A DNA stretch of 64,000 nt from Myxococcales bacterium. GTDB taxonomy: Bacteria; Myxococcota_A; Bradymonadia; UBA7976; UBA1532. The notes under the pieces are model-generated. The model saw only the letters and a program-made list of their open reading frames with translations. It was not told where the DNA came from and did not search any database. This document shows positions 26,282 to 34,821 of the stretch, one piece after another (position 1 is the stretch's first letter; every line of letters starts with the position of its first letter). The translations under genes were made by a program, and so were the position numbers. Location of the stretch: positions 23,658 to 87,657 of the forward strand of contig PCCS01000055.1 in NCBI GenBank assembly GCA_002731825.1, read 5' to 3'.

Positions 26282-27625
26282 TCAGGTGTCCAATGTCTCT
26301 GAGTCAGGCCCAAAACCACTGGCCTGCCACCAATCTTGAAAATGTGCCTGAGCCCGCTGGGACATGCGTAATCGTCTTTCACGCCGCCGCTCTCGTCGCT
26401 TACGCTCTATCGTTGGAAAGAGCGACCAATTTAAATTGCTAGGTGCGTATTTACTCAGGATCCCATCGGCTCGAAGGGGACGACGGAGCGCACCAAATGC
26501 ACTCTCTGGCGGTGGTACGGGAGCCAAGCCATCCTCGAGGGTTGACAGAATTTGCCAAGCCACCAACATGCCGCATGCAGTCGATTCTACATACCCCTCA
26601 ACGCCTGTGATCTGTCCGGCAAAATACAAATCACTTGAATCATGGAAATTAAGGGTCTCTGTGAGCAGCGAGGGCGCATGCAGGTAGGTATTTCGGTGTA
26701 CACTGCCATACCGCAAGAATTCCGCGTTTTCTAGACCTGGTAATGTCCTAAAAATGGCTCTCTGTGCCGGGTACTTGAGTCGCGTTTGAAAGCCCACCAT
26801 ATTCCAGGCCGTGGCCTCTACATTCTCCATCCTAAGCTGCGCGACTGCGAAGGGCTGCTCCCCGGTCCTTGGGTCCACTAATCCAACGGGTTTCATCGGA
26901 CCGAAAGACAGTGTCTGAGGCCCACGCTGGGCCATGACTTCTATGGGTAGACAGCCCTCGAAGAATGACTCGTTTTCAAAGTCATGGCTTCGGACTTGAT
27001 CGCCGTTTACGATATCGCTGACAAATTGGGTATATTGAGCCTCACTCAGGGGGATGTTGGCGTAGGCCGCTTCCTCACCTTTATCGTATCGACTCTGGCG
27101 CCAGACGATGGTCCAGTCGATGGACTCGGCGTCAATAATCGGTGCGATCGCGTCGTAGAAATAGAGGCTTTCTCGACCGGCTCTTTCGCCAATGGCTTTC
27201 GCTAAAGGTTCATCGGTCAGGGGCCCAGTTGCGATCACCGTCAAGCCATCGGGTATCTTTTCGACAACGTCTGTCACCAAATTAATCAAGGGATGGTTCA
27301 TAATGCGCGCTGTCATATCAGCTGCGAACAAGTCCCGATCGACCGCGAGGGCATCCCCAGCGGGCACCGCATATCGATCAGCCGACTCCATGATTTTGCT
27401 ACCAGCCAGACGCATTTCCCACTTGAGCTGCCCGATGGCATTCGCTTCATTTTGGCTTCGAAAGCTATTGGAACAAACCAATTCGGCCAAATGGTCACTG
27501 GTTTGAGCCGGTGTGCGCTTGAGAGGCTTCATTTCATGTAATTGAACCGAGATACCACGGTCAGCGAGCTGCAACGCGATTTCGCTGCCTGCCAAACCGC
27601 CACCAATGATCTTCACTGTTTGCAT
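26282..27625 (-). CDS. trmFO: TrmFO, folate-dependent tRNA (uracil-54-C5) methyltransferase
   Basis: An FAD-dependent enzyme that makes m5U54 in the tRNA T-loop using methylenetetrahydrofolate. The dinucleotide-binding motif IIGGGLAGSEIAL begins at residue 5; ELVCSNSFRSQ carries the conserved Cys, and GQITGVEGYVESTACGMLVA is the GidA-like C-terminal motif. It has 447 residues, normal for TrmFO and shorter than MnmG. The ATG at 27625 is preceded by GGAG at good spacing; in-frame codons upstream belong to the dprA end. Eleven bases follow the dprA stop. Confidence 0.94.
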   Translation of the reverse strand: MQTVKIIGGGLAGSEIALQLADRGISVQLHEMKPLKRTPAQTSDHLAELVCSNSFRSQNEANAIGQLKWEMRLAGSKIMESADRYAVPAGDALAVDRDLFAADMTARIMNHPLINLVTDVVEKIPDGLTVIATGPLTDEPLAKAIGERAGRESLYFYDAIAPIIDAESIDWTIVWRQSRYDKGEEAAYANIPLSEAQYTQFVSDIVNGDQVRSHDFENESFFEGCLPIEVMAQRGPQTLSFGPMKPVGLVDPRTGEQPFAVAQLRMENVEATAWNMVGFQTRLKYPAQRAIFRTLPGLENAEFLRYGSVHRNTYLHAPSLLTETLNFHDSSDLYFAGQITGVEGYVESTACGMLVAWQILSTLEDGLAPVPPPESAFGALRRPLRADGILSKYAPSNLNWSLFPTIERKRRERRRERRLRMSQRAQAHFQDWWQASGFGPDSETLDT

Positions 27626-27636
27626 ATGTTCTCCAA

Positions 27637-28668
27637 TTAAGGGCGTCCCGAATATCGCCGTACAAAATGAGCGCCCTGACGGCGACTCAACCAACCATTC
27701 GCCTCAAGACGTACACTGGCTGCGATCAATTTTTCAAGAGAACAGGAGCTCAGCCTACACACTTCCTCCAGGCTCCGGGGCTTATCGTCGAAAAGTGTCC
27801 AATAATTCAAGTCCATCATTGGCTGTTTTTGTTCGAGAGGGATTGAGTTGCCATGAGAGTCTGCCAACCAATCATTGTGTTTGAGCAAAACCACAGCCCC
27901 CTCTTTCAACAGTAAATGGCACCCATGGTGTCGTGGATTATCCATGGCACCAGGAACGACCCAGACTCGAATCCCATTATCTAGAGCATATCGAGCCGTC
28001 TGAAGGGCGCCACTGCGAGGTCCAGCTTGGACGACGACCAAGTCAGTGACACAGGCTGCGATCCAGGGATTGCGATAGGGAAATGACCATTTTGATGGGT
28101 GGACATCGACTGGAAATGGACTCATCACGACCCCGTGTTCAATGGCACGGTCGAATAATCGAAAGTGACTTTTTGGGCTGCGATACATCAAGCCTGAACC
28201 GAGGACCACCATGGTCCGACCACCCGCATCTAGTGCGCATCGATGTGCGTGGCCATCGATGCCAAGCGCGCCCCCAGACACAACAACAATGTCCGCCTTG
28301 GCAGCTGCACATGCGATTCGATTGGTTATGTCTAAGCCGTATGCATCAGGGTAGCGTGTCCCGACAATCCCGAGTCTGCGGCGCCGGCAAAACCGGCCGA
28401 GATATCGAATAACGCCAGGCTGGCGTATCTGTATTGGCCACTCCCGACACGTGCTGGTGACAATTCGACCGTCCATGCGCCCAAGCAAGGCCACTTCTTG
28501 GCGACGCTTTGTCTGCACGGAGTTGTCTTGCCAACTATCCACTATGTTCTGTTCAAGTGACACGGGGTCTACAGGCGTTTTTCTACGTAAATCGAAATAA
28601 CGACGGCCCTGATCTGTTAGGCTAAATGAATGGAGTGTCTCTAACTGATTCCACCTATCCTGTCCCAT
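27637..28668 (-). CDS. dprA: DNA-processing protein DprA (Smf)
   Basis: A 343-residue Rossmann-like protein that loads RecA on incoming single-stranded DNA during transformation. Family motifs are present but diverged: GTRYPDAYG, SGGALGIDGHAHRCAL (for SGxARGID), VVLGSGL, the PYRNPWIAA segment (for PxRNRIIAGL) and WVVPGAMDN. The C-terminus (about 285-340) looks like the DprA winged helix. The missing Arg in the GGALGID loop may affect DNA binding. It leads the dprA-trmFO-xerC-hslVU chain; topA, often present between dprA and trmFO, is absent. Confidence 0.87.
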   Translation of the reverse strand: MGQDRWNQLETLHSFSLTDQGRRYFDLRRKTPVDPVSLEQNIVDSWQDNSVQTKRRQEVALLGRMDGRIVTSTCREWPIQIRQPGVIRYLGRFCRRRRLGIVGTRYPDAYGLDITNRIACAAAKADIVVVSGGALGIDGHAHRCALDAGGRTMVVLGSGLMYRSPKSHFRLFDRAIEHGVVMSPFPVDVHPSKWSFPYRNPWIAACVTDLVVVQAGPRSGALQTARYALDNGIRVWVVPGAMDNPRHHGCHLLLKEGAVVLLKHNDWLADSHGNSIPLEQKQPMMDLNYWTLFDDKPRSLEEVCRLSSCSLEKLIAASVRLEANGWLSRRQGAHFVRRYSGRP

Positions 28669-28772
28669 TGGTGACCCAAGATTGTTGTCTCATCTAAGGG
28701 TTCGGAGCACCGAGTCACCTGTTGCATCTTTTTTGTTGACGACTGCCGCGTCTGGCGTGATGGCGACGAGAC

Positions 28773-29786
28773 TTAGTAATGGCGCTGCATGATCACACGG
28801 TCCCCGCGGCGGACCTCAACGGCCGACCGGGTGATCAAAGCCGTCGCGGTGTTGTCCCGCGTCACGACGACAAGGGCTTCACCGATCTGCTCCCAGGGCA
28901 TTGTCTTATTAATCTTGAGTTTGTACTCAAATTTGCCGTCTCCACGACGCATGACGAAGAAACGGTTTCCGACCTGAACCCCCTGCTTCGTGCCGCGGTC
29001 AATAAATATGGTGTCAAATTGCGCTAATTCTTTGCTGGGACTGAGTGCATCGACAACCATACCCTGGAGGTCGAGCAGATTCTGTCTCGGATTGACGACA
29101 CGGTGATGTTTTTGTTCCTCCATCAAACTCATACCCCGTTCAATCTCGCCGTAGGACGCGATGATCTTGGCCCGCGCCATATGCCGATCAACGGTCTCGA
29201 TTTCGACAATTCCTTTTATTCGTATTTTTTGACCGAGTACATCCTGAGTTTCGGGGTGGACAACGTCATGCTCCACGACATAAACCGAAAAGCGCTGACC
29301 GGAGCGTGCAGCTGGCAAATCAGTCAGTTCGAGATACACCAGGTCATCCAAGGCCAAATATTGCTGGGTATGAGGCGAGTAGGATAATTGACCTGCCGAT
29401 TCGAGGGGTGCATCGACAATAAACCCTTCGTTTATGGTCACCTGCCGTGTTCCCTCGGAGCCGACCGTGTAACTGAACGGCTTGTTGGCCACACCATCTG
29501 CCCCCATCTGCCCAGGGTGGCGCAATCGGAGGATGTCGCCCGGATAAATCCAATGCGGATTGGTCACATGCGGATTAAGCGCCCAAATTGTTGGCCACCG
29601 CTGAGGCTCGGAGAAGTAATGGTCGCAAATATCCCAAAGGGTATCGCCTTTTTCGACGAGGTACTCGGTGGGAATCTCCGAACCTGTCGGCCCAGATAGA
29701 CGGATGCGCTGCCCGTAAGCAACGGACCACACCATCAGAAAACTTAACGATACTAAGAGCAAATGAGCGTTCTTAAATGTTCTCAC
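28773..29786 (-). CDS. Exported LysM-domain protein
   Basis: A 337-residue protein with a signal peptide (cleavage after about 25, AYG-Q). A LysM domain is at about 41-92 (YLVEKGDTLWDICDHYF, NPHWIYPGDILRL), which binds peptidoglycan. The C-terminal part is beta-rich, with no catalytic motif I recognise. LysM proteins of this form are common in Myxococcota and may tether to or sense the cell wall. It lies 11 bases downstream of the CpoB-like lipoprotein gene, so both are probably one envelope operon. Confidence 0.85.
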   Translation of the reverse strand: MRTFKNAHLLLVSLSFLMVWSVAYGQRIRLSGPTGSEIPTEYLVEKGDTLWDICDHYFSEPQRWPTIWALNPHVTNPHWIYPGDILRLRHPGQMGADGVANKPFSYTVGSEGTRQVTINEGFIVDAPLESAGQLSYSPHTQQYLALDDLVYLELTDLPAARSGQRFSVYVVEHDVVHPETQDVLGQKIRIKGIVEIETVDRHMARAKIIASYGEIERGMSLMEEQKHHRVVNPRQNLLDLQGMVVDALSPSKELAQFDTIFIDRGTKQGVQVGNRFFVMRRGDGKFEYKLKINKTMPWEQIGEALVVVTRDNTATALITRSAVEVRRGDRVIMQRHY

Positions 29787-29797
29787 TGCGGCGTCTC

Positions 29798-30646
29798 CTA
29801 TTTGACCTTAACTCGTAACCGTTCGAGGGTCTTTTCTGCTCGCTGACCCGCTTTCGTCGCTGGAAACATTGTCCTGAGTCGACTGAGCGTGTCAATAGCT
29901 TGCTGTGTTCGACCCAGTCGGTCAAGAGTTTGGCCGATCATCAATAAAGCAGAAGGCACCTGGTTTCCTCCAGGATGATGCTTGAGCACTCGCTGAAAGG
30001 TCGTCAGTGCCCGCTGGTACTGTGCTTGCCGGAAATGAATTGTACCAATATAAATCAGGGCGTTGTCAGCGTAGCCATGGCGTGGCCAGCGGCCGACAAA
30101 CGATGTCAATTTAGCCAGTGCCGATGATTGATTTCGTCCGCTGAATAACCGCTCCGCGTTTTTGAATGCGGCGATAGGATCGTCAAGTGCTGAACGGGGC
30201 CCTCCTTGGGCGAGTGTATTCTGGGGCGTCTTTTTAACTCGCTGAAGACCTCGTCTTTTAGATGCCTTACGAGCCACGCCTAAGTCCATGGTGCCAGCCC
30301 CGTCCTGGTCCAGACGACGCAAATCACGCTGCGTTATGCTACCAGGTGGGCGTTCAGGTCGATTCGGGACGGGCCTAATCACCAGGGCAGGTCGAGTCTG
30401 TTTTCGGCGCACCGCCAAAGCGTCACGCCGCTTCAAAACCACGCCTGCCAGCCGATCTTCGACCAGTTCGATGCGGTCGCGCAGCGATTCGAAACGCTGA
30501 ATCATCGCCTTGTGGCTATCCATCAAATCCTGCATGTCCGTTTGAATGGCCGTCAGCGCCCGTTCCGTCGACTGATTGCTCATGCAAGCGACCTGACCCA
30601 AGACCAGGACAAGGCATAAAGCCCGTATAGTTTGATGTGCCAACAT
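29798..30646 (-). CDS. CpoB/YbgF-like TPR lipoprotein
   Basis: A 282-residue envelope protein. From the ATG at 30646 it opens with a lipoprotein signal (LVLGQVAC, Cys at about 21). A coiled coil spans about 28-72, then a basic linker, and TPR repeats fill about 155-280 (ALAKLTSFVGRWPRH, ALTTFQRVLKHHPGG, AIDTLSRLRTMFPAT). This layout matches CpoB/YbgF, which links outer membrane constriction with septal wall synthesis through Tol-Pal, although no tol genes are nearby. An upstream start at 30718 lacks an export signal at its N-terminus. Confidence 0.78.
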   Translation of the reverse strand: MLAHQTIRALCLVLVLGQVACMSNQSTERALTAIQTDMQDLMDSHKAMIQRFESLRDRIELVEDRLAGVVLKRRDALAVRRKQTRPALVIRPVPNRPERPPGSITQRDLRRLDQDGAGTMDLGVARKASKRRGLQRVKKTPQNTLAQGGPRSALDDPIAAFKNAERLFSGRNQSSALAKLTSFVGRWPRHGYADNALIYIGTIHFRQAQYQRALTTFQRVLKHHPGGNQVPSALLMIGQTLDRLGRTQQAIDTLSRLRTMFPATKAGQRAEKTLERLRVKVK

Positions 30647-30742
30647 GCTGCCCTTACTCGACTGGAGATAGACTCTCCTCAGCTGGATTGTCGGCCGGCT
30701 TCGACGCCCTGTCAACACCAGCGGGGATTCGCACGATAGGTT

Positions 30743-32578
30743 TTATTGCGGTGGGAGACAAAGGTCGGGTTGGCAGTCAAGTCCTCGGCATCCATTAAAA
30801 CAGCCATTGAACTCGGAATTGGCGCCAATGCGACCTCGCCAGATACCACCCTGAAGGCGATCGATAACCAAGTCACCGTCATCATCCACCGGGCGCACTG
30901 TGCCCTGTAGAGTAAAGGAATCATTTGAGAAACTCAGACCGCTGATGACCTCGCGGAGGACTTCACCAAGACCAGCCGCAAGGACGTCCTCACAAAAGCT
31001 CTGATCATCGAGAAAGTTGTCGATGCTCTGGCACGGTAGGACATTGACCAACATAGATTGGATGGTCACTGGCCCATTGACATTCAGAATGGCGGGGACC
31101 ACCCAGTATTCAGCGATACCCAGTAGAAGCAGGCCATACTTGACAGTCAGTGTATGCTCTTTGATCTCCATGGTTGAGCCGCTGATAACAGCGTCAAAGG
31201 GGGCAAATATAGCCGTTTCACGACCGTTCTCACTGTGAATGTCGCCGATGGTGAATTCTTCATCTTCGCAGTTTTGCCCGGCTGGACAGCCTTGACGCCA
31301 GCTAAAGCGAAACTTTCTCCATCGGTCCTCGTTATTGCGTAAAAAGCCGTCGGCATCTGGGTTATTTTCAACAAATTCAATCTCGCCAACAATGGTCATT
31401 TCTTCGACGATCTTAACAACATCCGCTAATGCCCGAAAAACCGTAAACAGCTGCGGAGACTCGTTTGCGATAATGCCGTCCAGAAGGTTTTGAATGGCGC
31501 CATTCGTCACGAAGATACTGATGGCTCGACAATATCCCCCGTCGAGATTAATGAGATCACACATCAGGCGCTCAACAGCGTCTCCCCGGTCTGCACCCTG
31601 ACCGCCGATAATTTGTAGTATATCGAAGAGCTGATTTAGCGTTTGCAGTGATTGGTCGTTGCTCGTTTGTAGGGCGTTGCGCAAGTTGAATCGATGAATG
31701 ACCTCAAAACGTCCCTTATACTGTAGATCTAGGTCGACGACGCTCAAGTCCATACTGGTTGACATCCCACCCGCAACCCGTTGGCCATCGAGACAGCCAA
31801 AAGCCAACGGCGCGCCGGTGTCGCTGTAGGCCACGGCCGCGATCGTATACTGGGCATCGGCGCCCAAGTTATTGACGACGACACGGTTATCGACTTCATT
31901 GAAGGGCGTTCGTTCGACAACGAGGTCGGCTCCGAAAATTTGACCTGGAGCCACGCCTAGAGACGCACAGTTCTGGGGATTAGACTGGCGGTTGAATAGG
32001 AAGACTTCGGCATTTTCAAAATCTCGATAGGTATAGCGACCGTTCATTTGAGAGTAGATCAAGCGGATAGAAAATGCGCCAATGCCCGCATTGCCAACGG
32101 TGACACGCCAACGAACAGGCATCGCACCTTGGGCTGTCGCTTCAACGATGAATGACGTCTCAGTTGGGCCAATTCGCAGTCGGATGGAGGCAACACCACT
32201 TCGGTTGGTCAAAGCACTTCCACTGTTGAGTGCACTGCCCTGGATTCCAGCTGAACCAGCGGGCGTGCCGCTTTCATCAAGCATTCTGAAGCTCACACGC
32301 TGGTCGACTAAGGGAGCTCGATTTTCCTCGTAAGACACCTGTAAATTGACGGTCCCACCCGTGAGAACAAAAACGTCTGGCTCTCCGACCACGACCAGAC
32401 GCCGAGCGCCCTGATTTATGCCACGGTCAAAGCGATTGCCATTACCGCCGGCATCTTTTCGAAAACCAGCATCGAAACCGGAACCACCTGGCCCGTTGGC
32501 CACCATGGGTGCGGAATCTGTACATGCAAAAATAAATCCTGCACATAGCAAGAAGAACGCCTTCAAACCAGCCTTCAT
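30743..32578 (-). CDS. Large lipoprotein with bacterial Ig-like domain
   Basis: A 611-residue protein. From the ATG at 32578 it begins with a lipoprotein signal (LLCAGFIFAC). A low-complexity Gly/Asp region follows (DAGFRKDAGGNGN), typical of myxobacterial lipoproteins. Residues about 65-165 form an Ig-like Big_1 domain (VFVLTGGTVNLQVSY, ATAQGAMPVRWRVTV). The remainder (about 165-611) is of unknown fold, and ends in a Cys cluster (NGCFNGCRGLDCQPDLC). Function unknown, probably outer-membrane attached. Confidence 0.75.
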   Translation of the reverse strand: MKAGLKAFFLLCAGFIFACTDSAPMVANGPGGSGFDAGFRKDAGGNGNRFDRGINQGARRLVVVGEPDVFVLTGGTVNLQVSYEENRAPLVDQRVSFRMLDESGTPAGSAGIQGSALNSGSALTNRSGVASIRLRIGPTETSFIVEATAQGAMPVRWRVTVGNAGIGAFSIRLIYSQMNGRYTYRDFENAEVFLFNRQSNPQNCASLGVAPGQIFGADLVVERTPFNEVDNRVVVNNLGADAQYTIAAVAYSDTGAPLAFGCLDGQRVAGGMSTSMDLSVVDLDLQYKGRFEVIHRFNLRNALQTSNDQSLQTLNQLFDILQIIGGQGADRGDAVERLMCDLINLDGGYCRAISIFVTNGAIQNLLDGIIANESPQLFTVFRALADVVKIVEEMTIVGEIEFVENNPDADGFLRNNEDRWRKFRFSWRQGCPAGQNCEDEEFTIGDIHSENGRETAIFAPFDAVISGSTMEIKEHTLTVKYGLLLLGIAEYWVVPAILNVNGPVTIQSMLVNVLPCQSIDNFLDDQSFCEDVLAAGLGEVLREVISGLSFSNDSFTLQGTVRPVDDDGDLVIDRLQGGIWRGRIGANSEFNGCFNGCRGLDCQPDLCLPPQ

Positions 32579-32755
32579 AAACCTAAACTCCGAAGTCAAA
32601 TGAGAATCGCAACAGTGTGTACGATCGCGTGCATTGAGTCAAAAAACAATGAGGAGACTGTACCCTGTCGCGGCAAGTCAACTCAAGGAGAGACTTTGTG
32701 GGTCTCAGCCGGTCAGCGTCACCGGATGGAGAAACCGAGACCGTTCATATTGGTC

Positions 32756-33904
32756 TCAGCGATTGAGGCGCTGGAGAACTACACCTGTGCGGTCGAGGAT
32801 TTTCTTGGTTTGCTCGACCGTTCCAATGGAGAATCTGACGAAACCATTCAAACACGGCATAGTTGACCGATCGCGAACATAGACCCCTTGCTCTCTCAGG
32901 CATCTAACGACCCAAGGCGCCCGCTCGAAGCGGACCATAAAGAAGTTTGCTGGCGTCATCCGGCACTCGATATCCCGTTCTGTAAACCAGCGGGTGATCA
33001 ACGCCTTACTTTTCTCTACTTCCGAGAGATACCAACTCAGCCACTCCGAGTCATCCAGTGCGGCGATGGCCGCAACTTGGGCCAGCGCATTGACATTTTT
33101 TGGATTAAAGAGTCGACGCAGATTTGTAATCAGTCGAGCGTCGGCCATTGCATACCCAATTCGCAGACCAGCCATTCCATAGGCCTTCGAAAAGGTTCGG
33201 GTAATGATCAGGTTGGAGTACGTGTACAGCAATTGTCGCGCTGATTGACCAGCAAACTCGGAGTACGCTTCATCCACAATCACAAGTGAGGTGGGATTCG
33301 CATCGAGCAAACGCCGAAGTGAATCAACCGAATAGAGTACACCAGTCGGGTTATTGGGGTTGGCCAAATAAATGATCCGAGGACGCATCCTCGCAGCAGT
33401 CTGCAACAGACCATCGATATCGGGTTGAAACGGATCCCGCCCATAAAAGTGTTCAACGGTCGCGCCTCGGGATTGAACGAAGACCAAAAAGTGTTGGTAG
33501 GTCGGTGAGACCATCAGCACCTGGTCGCCCTCATCCAAGTAGGTGCCACAAATGGTATTGAGCGCGTCGTCGCTCCCGTTTGTCACCAGAAACTGACTCT
33601 CTGGCAGGCCGTGATGCTTGGCTAAACGGGCGATCAAGTTCGTGCTATTCAGGACCGGATATAAATTTAAATGCTGAGAACTACTCAGAAAATTCATAAC
33701 AGCTTTGGTCACGGCGGGCGATGGTGGAACCGTCGCCTCATTCCAATCGATTTTGAAAGATTCCCGTTCAGGATCACTGCGCATGGCGTCCAATGATGAG
33801 ACAGCTTGGTACGGCTTGATTGCTCGCACATGGCGTGCGATAGAAATCCCGTCTACCACATCCGCGTTTAACTTTTTGGCGACCCTCAGGCCTGACTTAC
33901 GCAT
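32756..33904 (-). CDS. HisC-type class I/II aminotransferase
   Basis: A 382-residue PLP enzyme related to histidinol-phosphate aminotransferase. Motifs: NGSDDALNTI (phosphate-binding Asp region), YLANPNNPTG, VIVDEAYSEF and ITRTFSKAYGMAGLRIGY, where the FSK lysine binds PLP. The C-terminal Arg-rich RFSIGT motif fits substrate carboxylate or phosphate binding. No other histidine genes are near, so the substrate may be an aromatic or phosphonate amino acid instead. The ATG at 33904 was chosen; a start at 33946 is possible. Confidence 0.85.
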   Translation of the reverse strand: MRKSGLRVAKKLNADVVDGISIARHVRAIKPYQAVSSLDAMRSDPERESFKIDWNEATVPPSPAVTKAVMNFLSSSQHLNLYPVLNSTNLIARLAKHHGLPESQFLVTNGSDDALNTICGTYLDEGDQVLMVSPTYQHFLVFVQSRGATVEHFYGRDPFQPDIDGLLQTAARMRPRIIYLANPNNPTGVLYSVDSLRRLLDANPTSLVIVDEAYSEFAGQSARQLLYTYSNLIITRTFSKAYGMAGLRIGYAMADARLITNLRRLFNPKNVNALAQVAAIAALDDSEWLSWYLSEVEKSKALITRWFTERDIECRMTPANFFMVRFERAPWVVRCLREQGVYVRDRSTMPCLNGFVRFSIGTVEQTKKILDRTGVVLQRLNR

Positions 33905-34125
33905 TGTTTTCTCACTCTCAGATGCCGAGCGCGGCAATTCATACACTAATTGTCTTCAAACCGAAACTGTTCTAGCCATCAATGGCTCTTTTCATTTCGG
34001 TCATTGCTCGTTACCCTCCTGTCCACGTCTCTTGCATCGGTCAATCAACGGGGCATGCTTGGAGCAACGAATGCGCAGCCAAGCAAAGCAATTTGCGTAC
34101 CAACTATCTTAAAATGGATATCGTA

Positions 34126-34812
34126 ATGAATCAGGATGAACGTATTGAACAGTTTCGGAAGATGGCACAGGCTAATCCAGACGACGACTTGGCGCACTTC
34201 GCACTAGGCCAAGCGTTAGCTGATGCCGGACGACCGGCTGAAGCTGTGAACGTCCTTCGGCATGTTTTAAAAATCAATCCGGGCTATTCGCGCGCATACG
34301 TCGTTCTCGGCGACTCCCAAATCATCACCGAGGATGTCGATGGGGCCATCGAGACGTTTCAGTCTGGCTATGCTGCGGCCATGAGTCGCGGCGACCTGAT
34401 GCCAGGGCTGGAAATGAAGCAGAAATTGGCCGACTTAGGTGAAACAGTGTCCGCTGACGCCATTCTTCAAGCCGCGGTGGACGATGTCGATATCGCAGAT
34501 GAACGTGAACCCGGGCCGGGTGAGATGCGTTGCGCTCGCACCAAGAAAATCGGCAAGGTGATGACCGATGCCCCTTTTGCCGATGAGGTCGGGCAGTGGA
34601 TTGTTCAAAACATTTCAGCGGAGAGCTGGGACGACTGGATGGAAATGTCCATTAAGTTGATCAATGAGTTGCGATTGGACTTAGGCGATACAGATGCGCA
34701 ACGGATTTACGATGAGCACATGCGGGACTTCCTTGGTGTGCCTACAGCACTATTTCCGGCCCCGGTAGATGACGAAGATGACACTGACGATGACGCAACG
34801 GGTGACGATTGA
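34126..34812 (+). CDS. TPR-YggX fusion (Fe(2+)-trafficking protein domain)
   Basis: A 228-residue protein. Residues about 5-105 are TPR repeats (LAHFALGQALADAGRPAEAVNVLRHVL). Residues about 134-204 match YggX, the small iron-trafficking protein that protects Fe-S clusters: the conserved Cys at MRCARTK (C136), WIVQNISAESWDDW and the LINELRLD block line up with the E. coli protein, which is only about 91 residues and stands alone. The tail is highly acidic. I chose the ATG at 34126 because upstream in-frame codons have no domain; 34114 is also possible. It diverges from the aminotransferase gene and converges on ligA. Confidence 0.8.
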   Translation: MNQDERIEQFRKMAQANPDDDLAHFALGQALADAGRPAEAVNVLRHVLKINPGYSRAYVVLGDSQIITEDVDGAIETFQSGYAAAMSRGDLMPGLEMKQKLADLGETVSADAILQAAVDDVDIADEREPGPGEMRCARTKKIGKVMTDAPFADEVGQWIVQNISAESWDDWMEMSIKLINELRLDLGDTDAQRIYDEHMRDFLGVPTALFPAPVDDEDDTDDDATGDD

Positions 34813-34821
34813 ATAGACCGG

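Noticed and set aside
33982..34125. N-terminal extension of the TPR-YggX protein
   Set aside because: The upstream codons show no domain and lie in the divergent promoter region.
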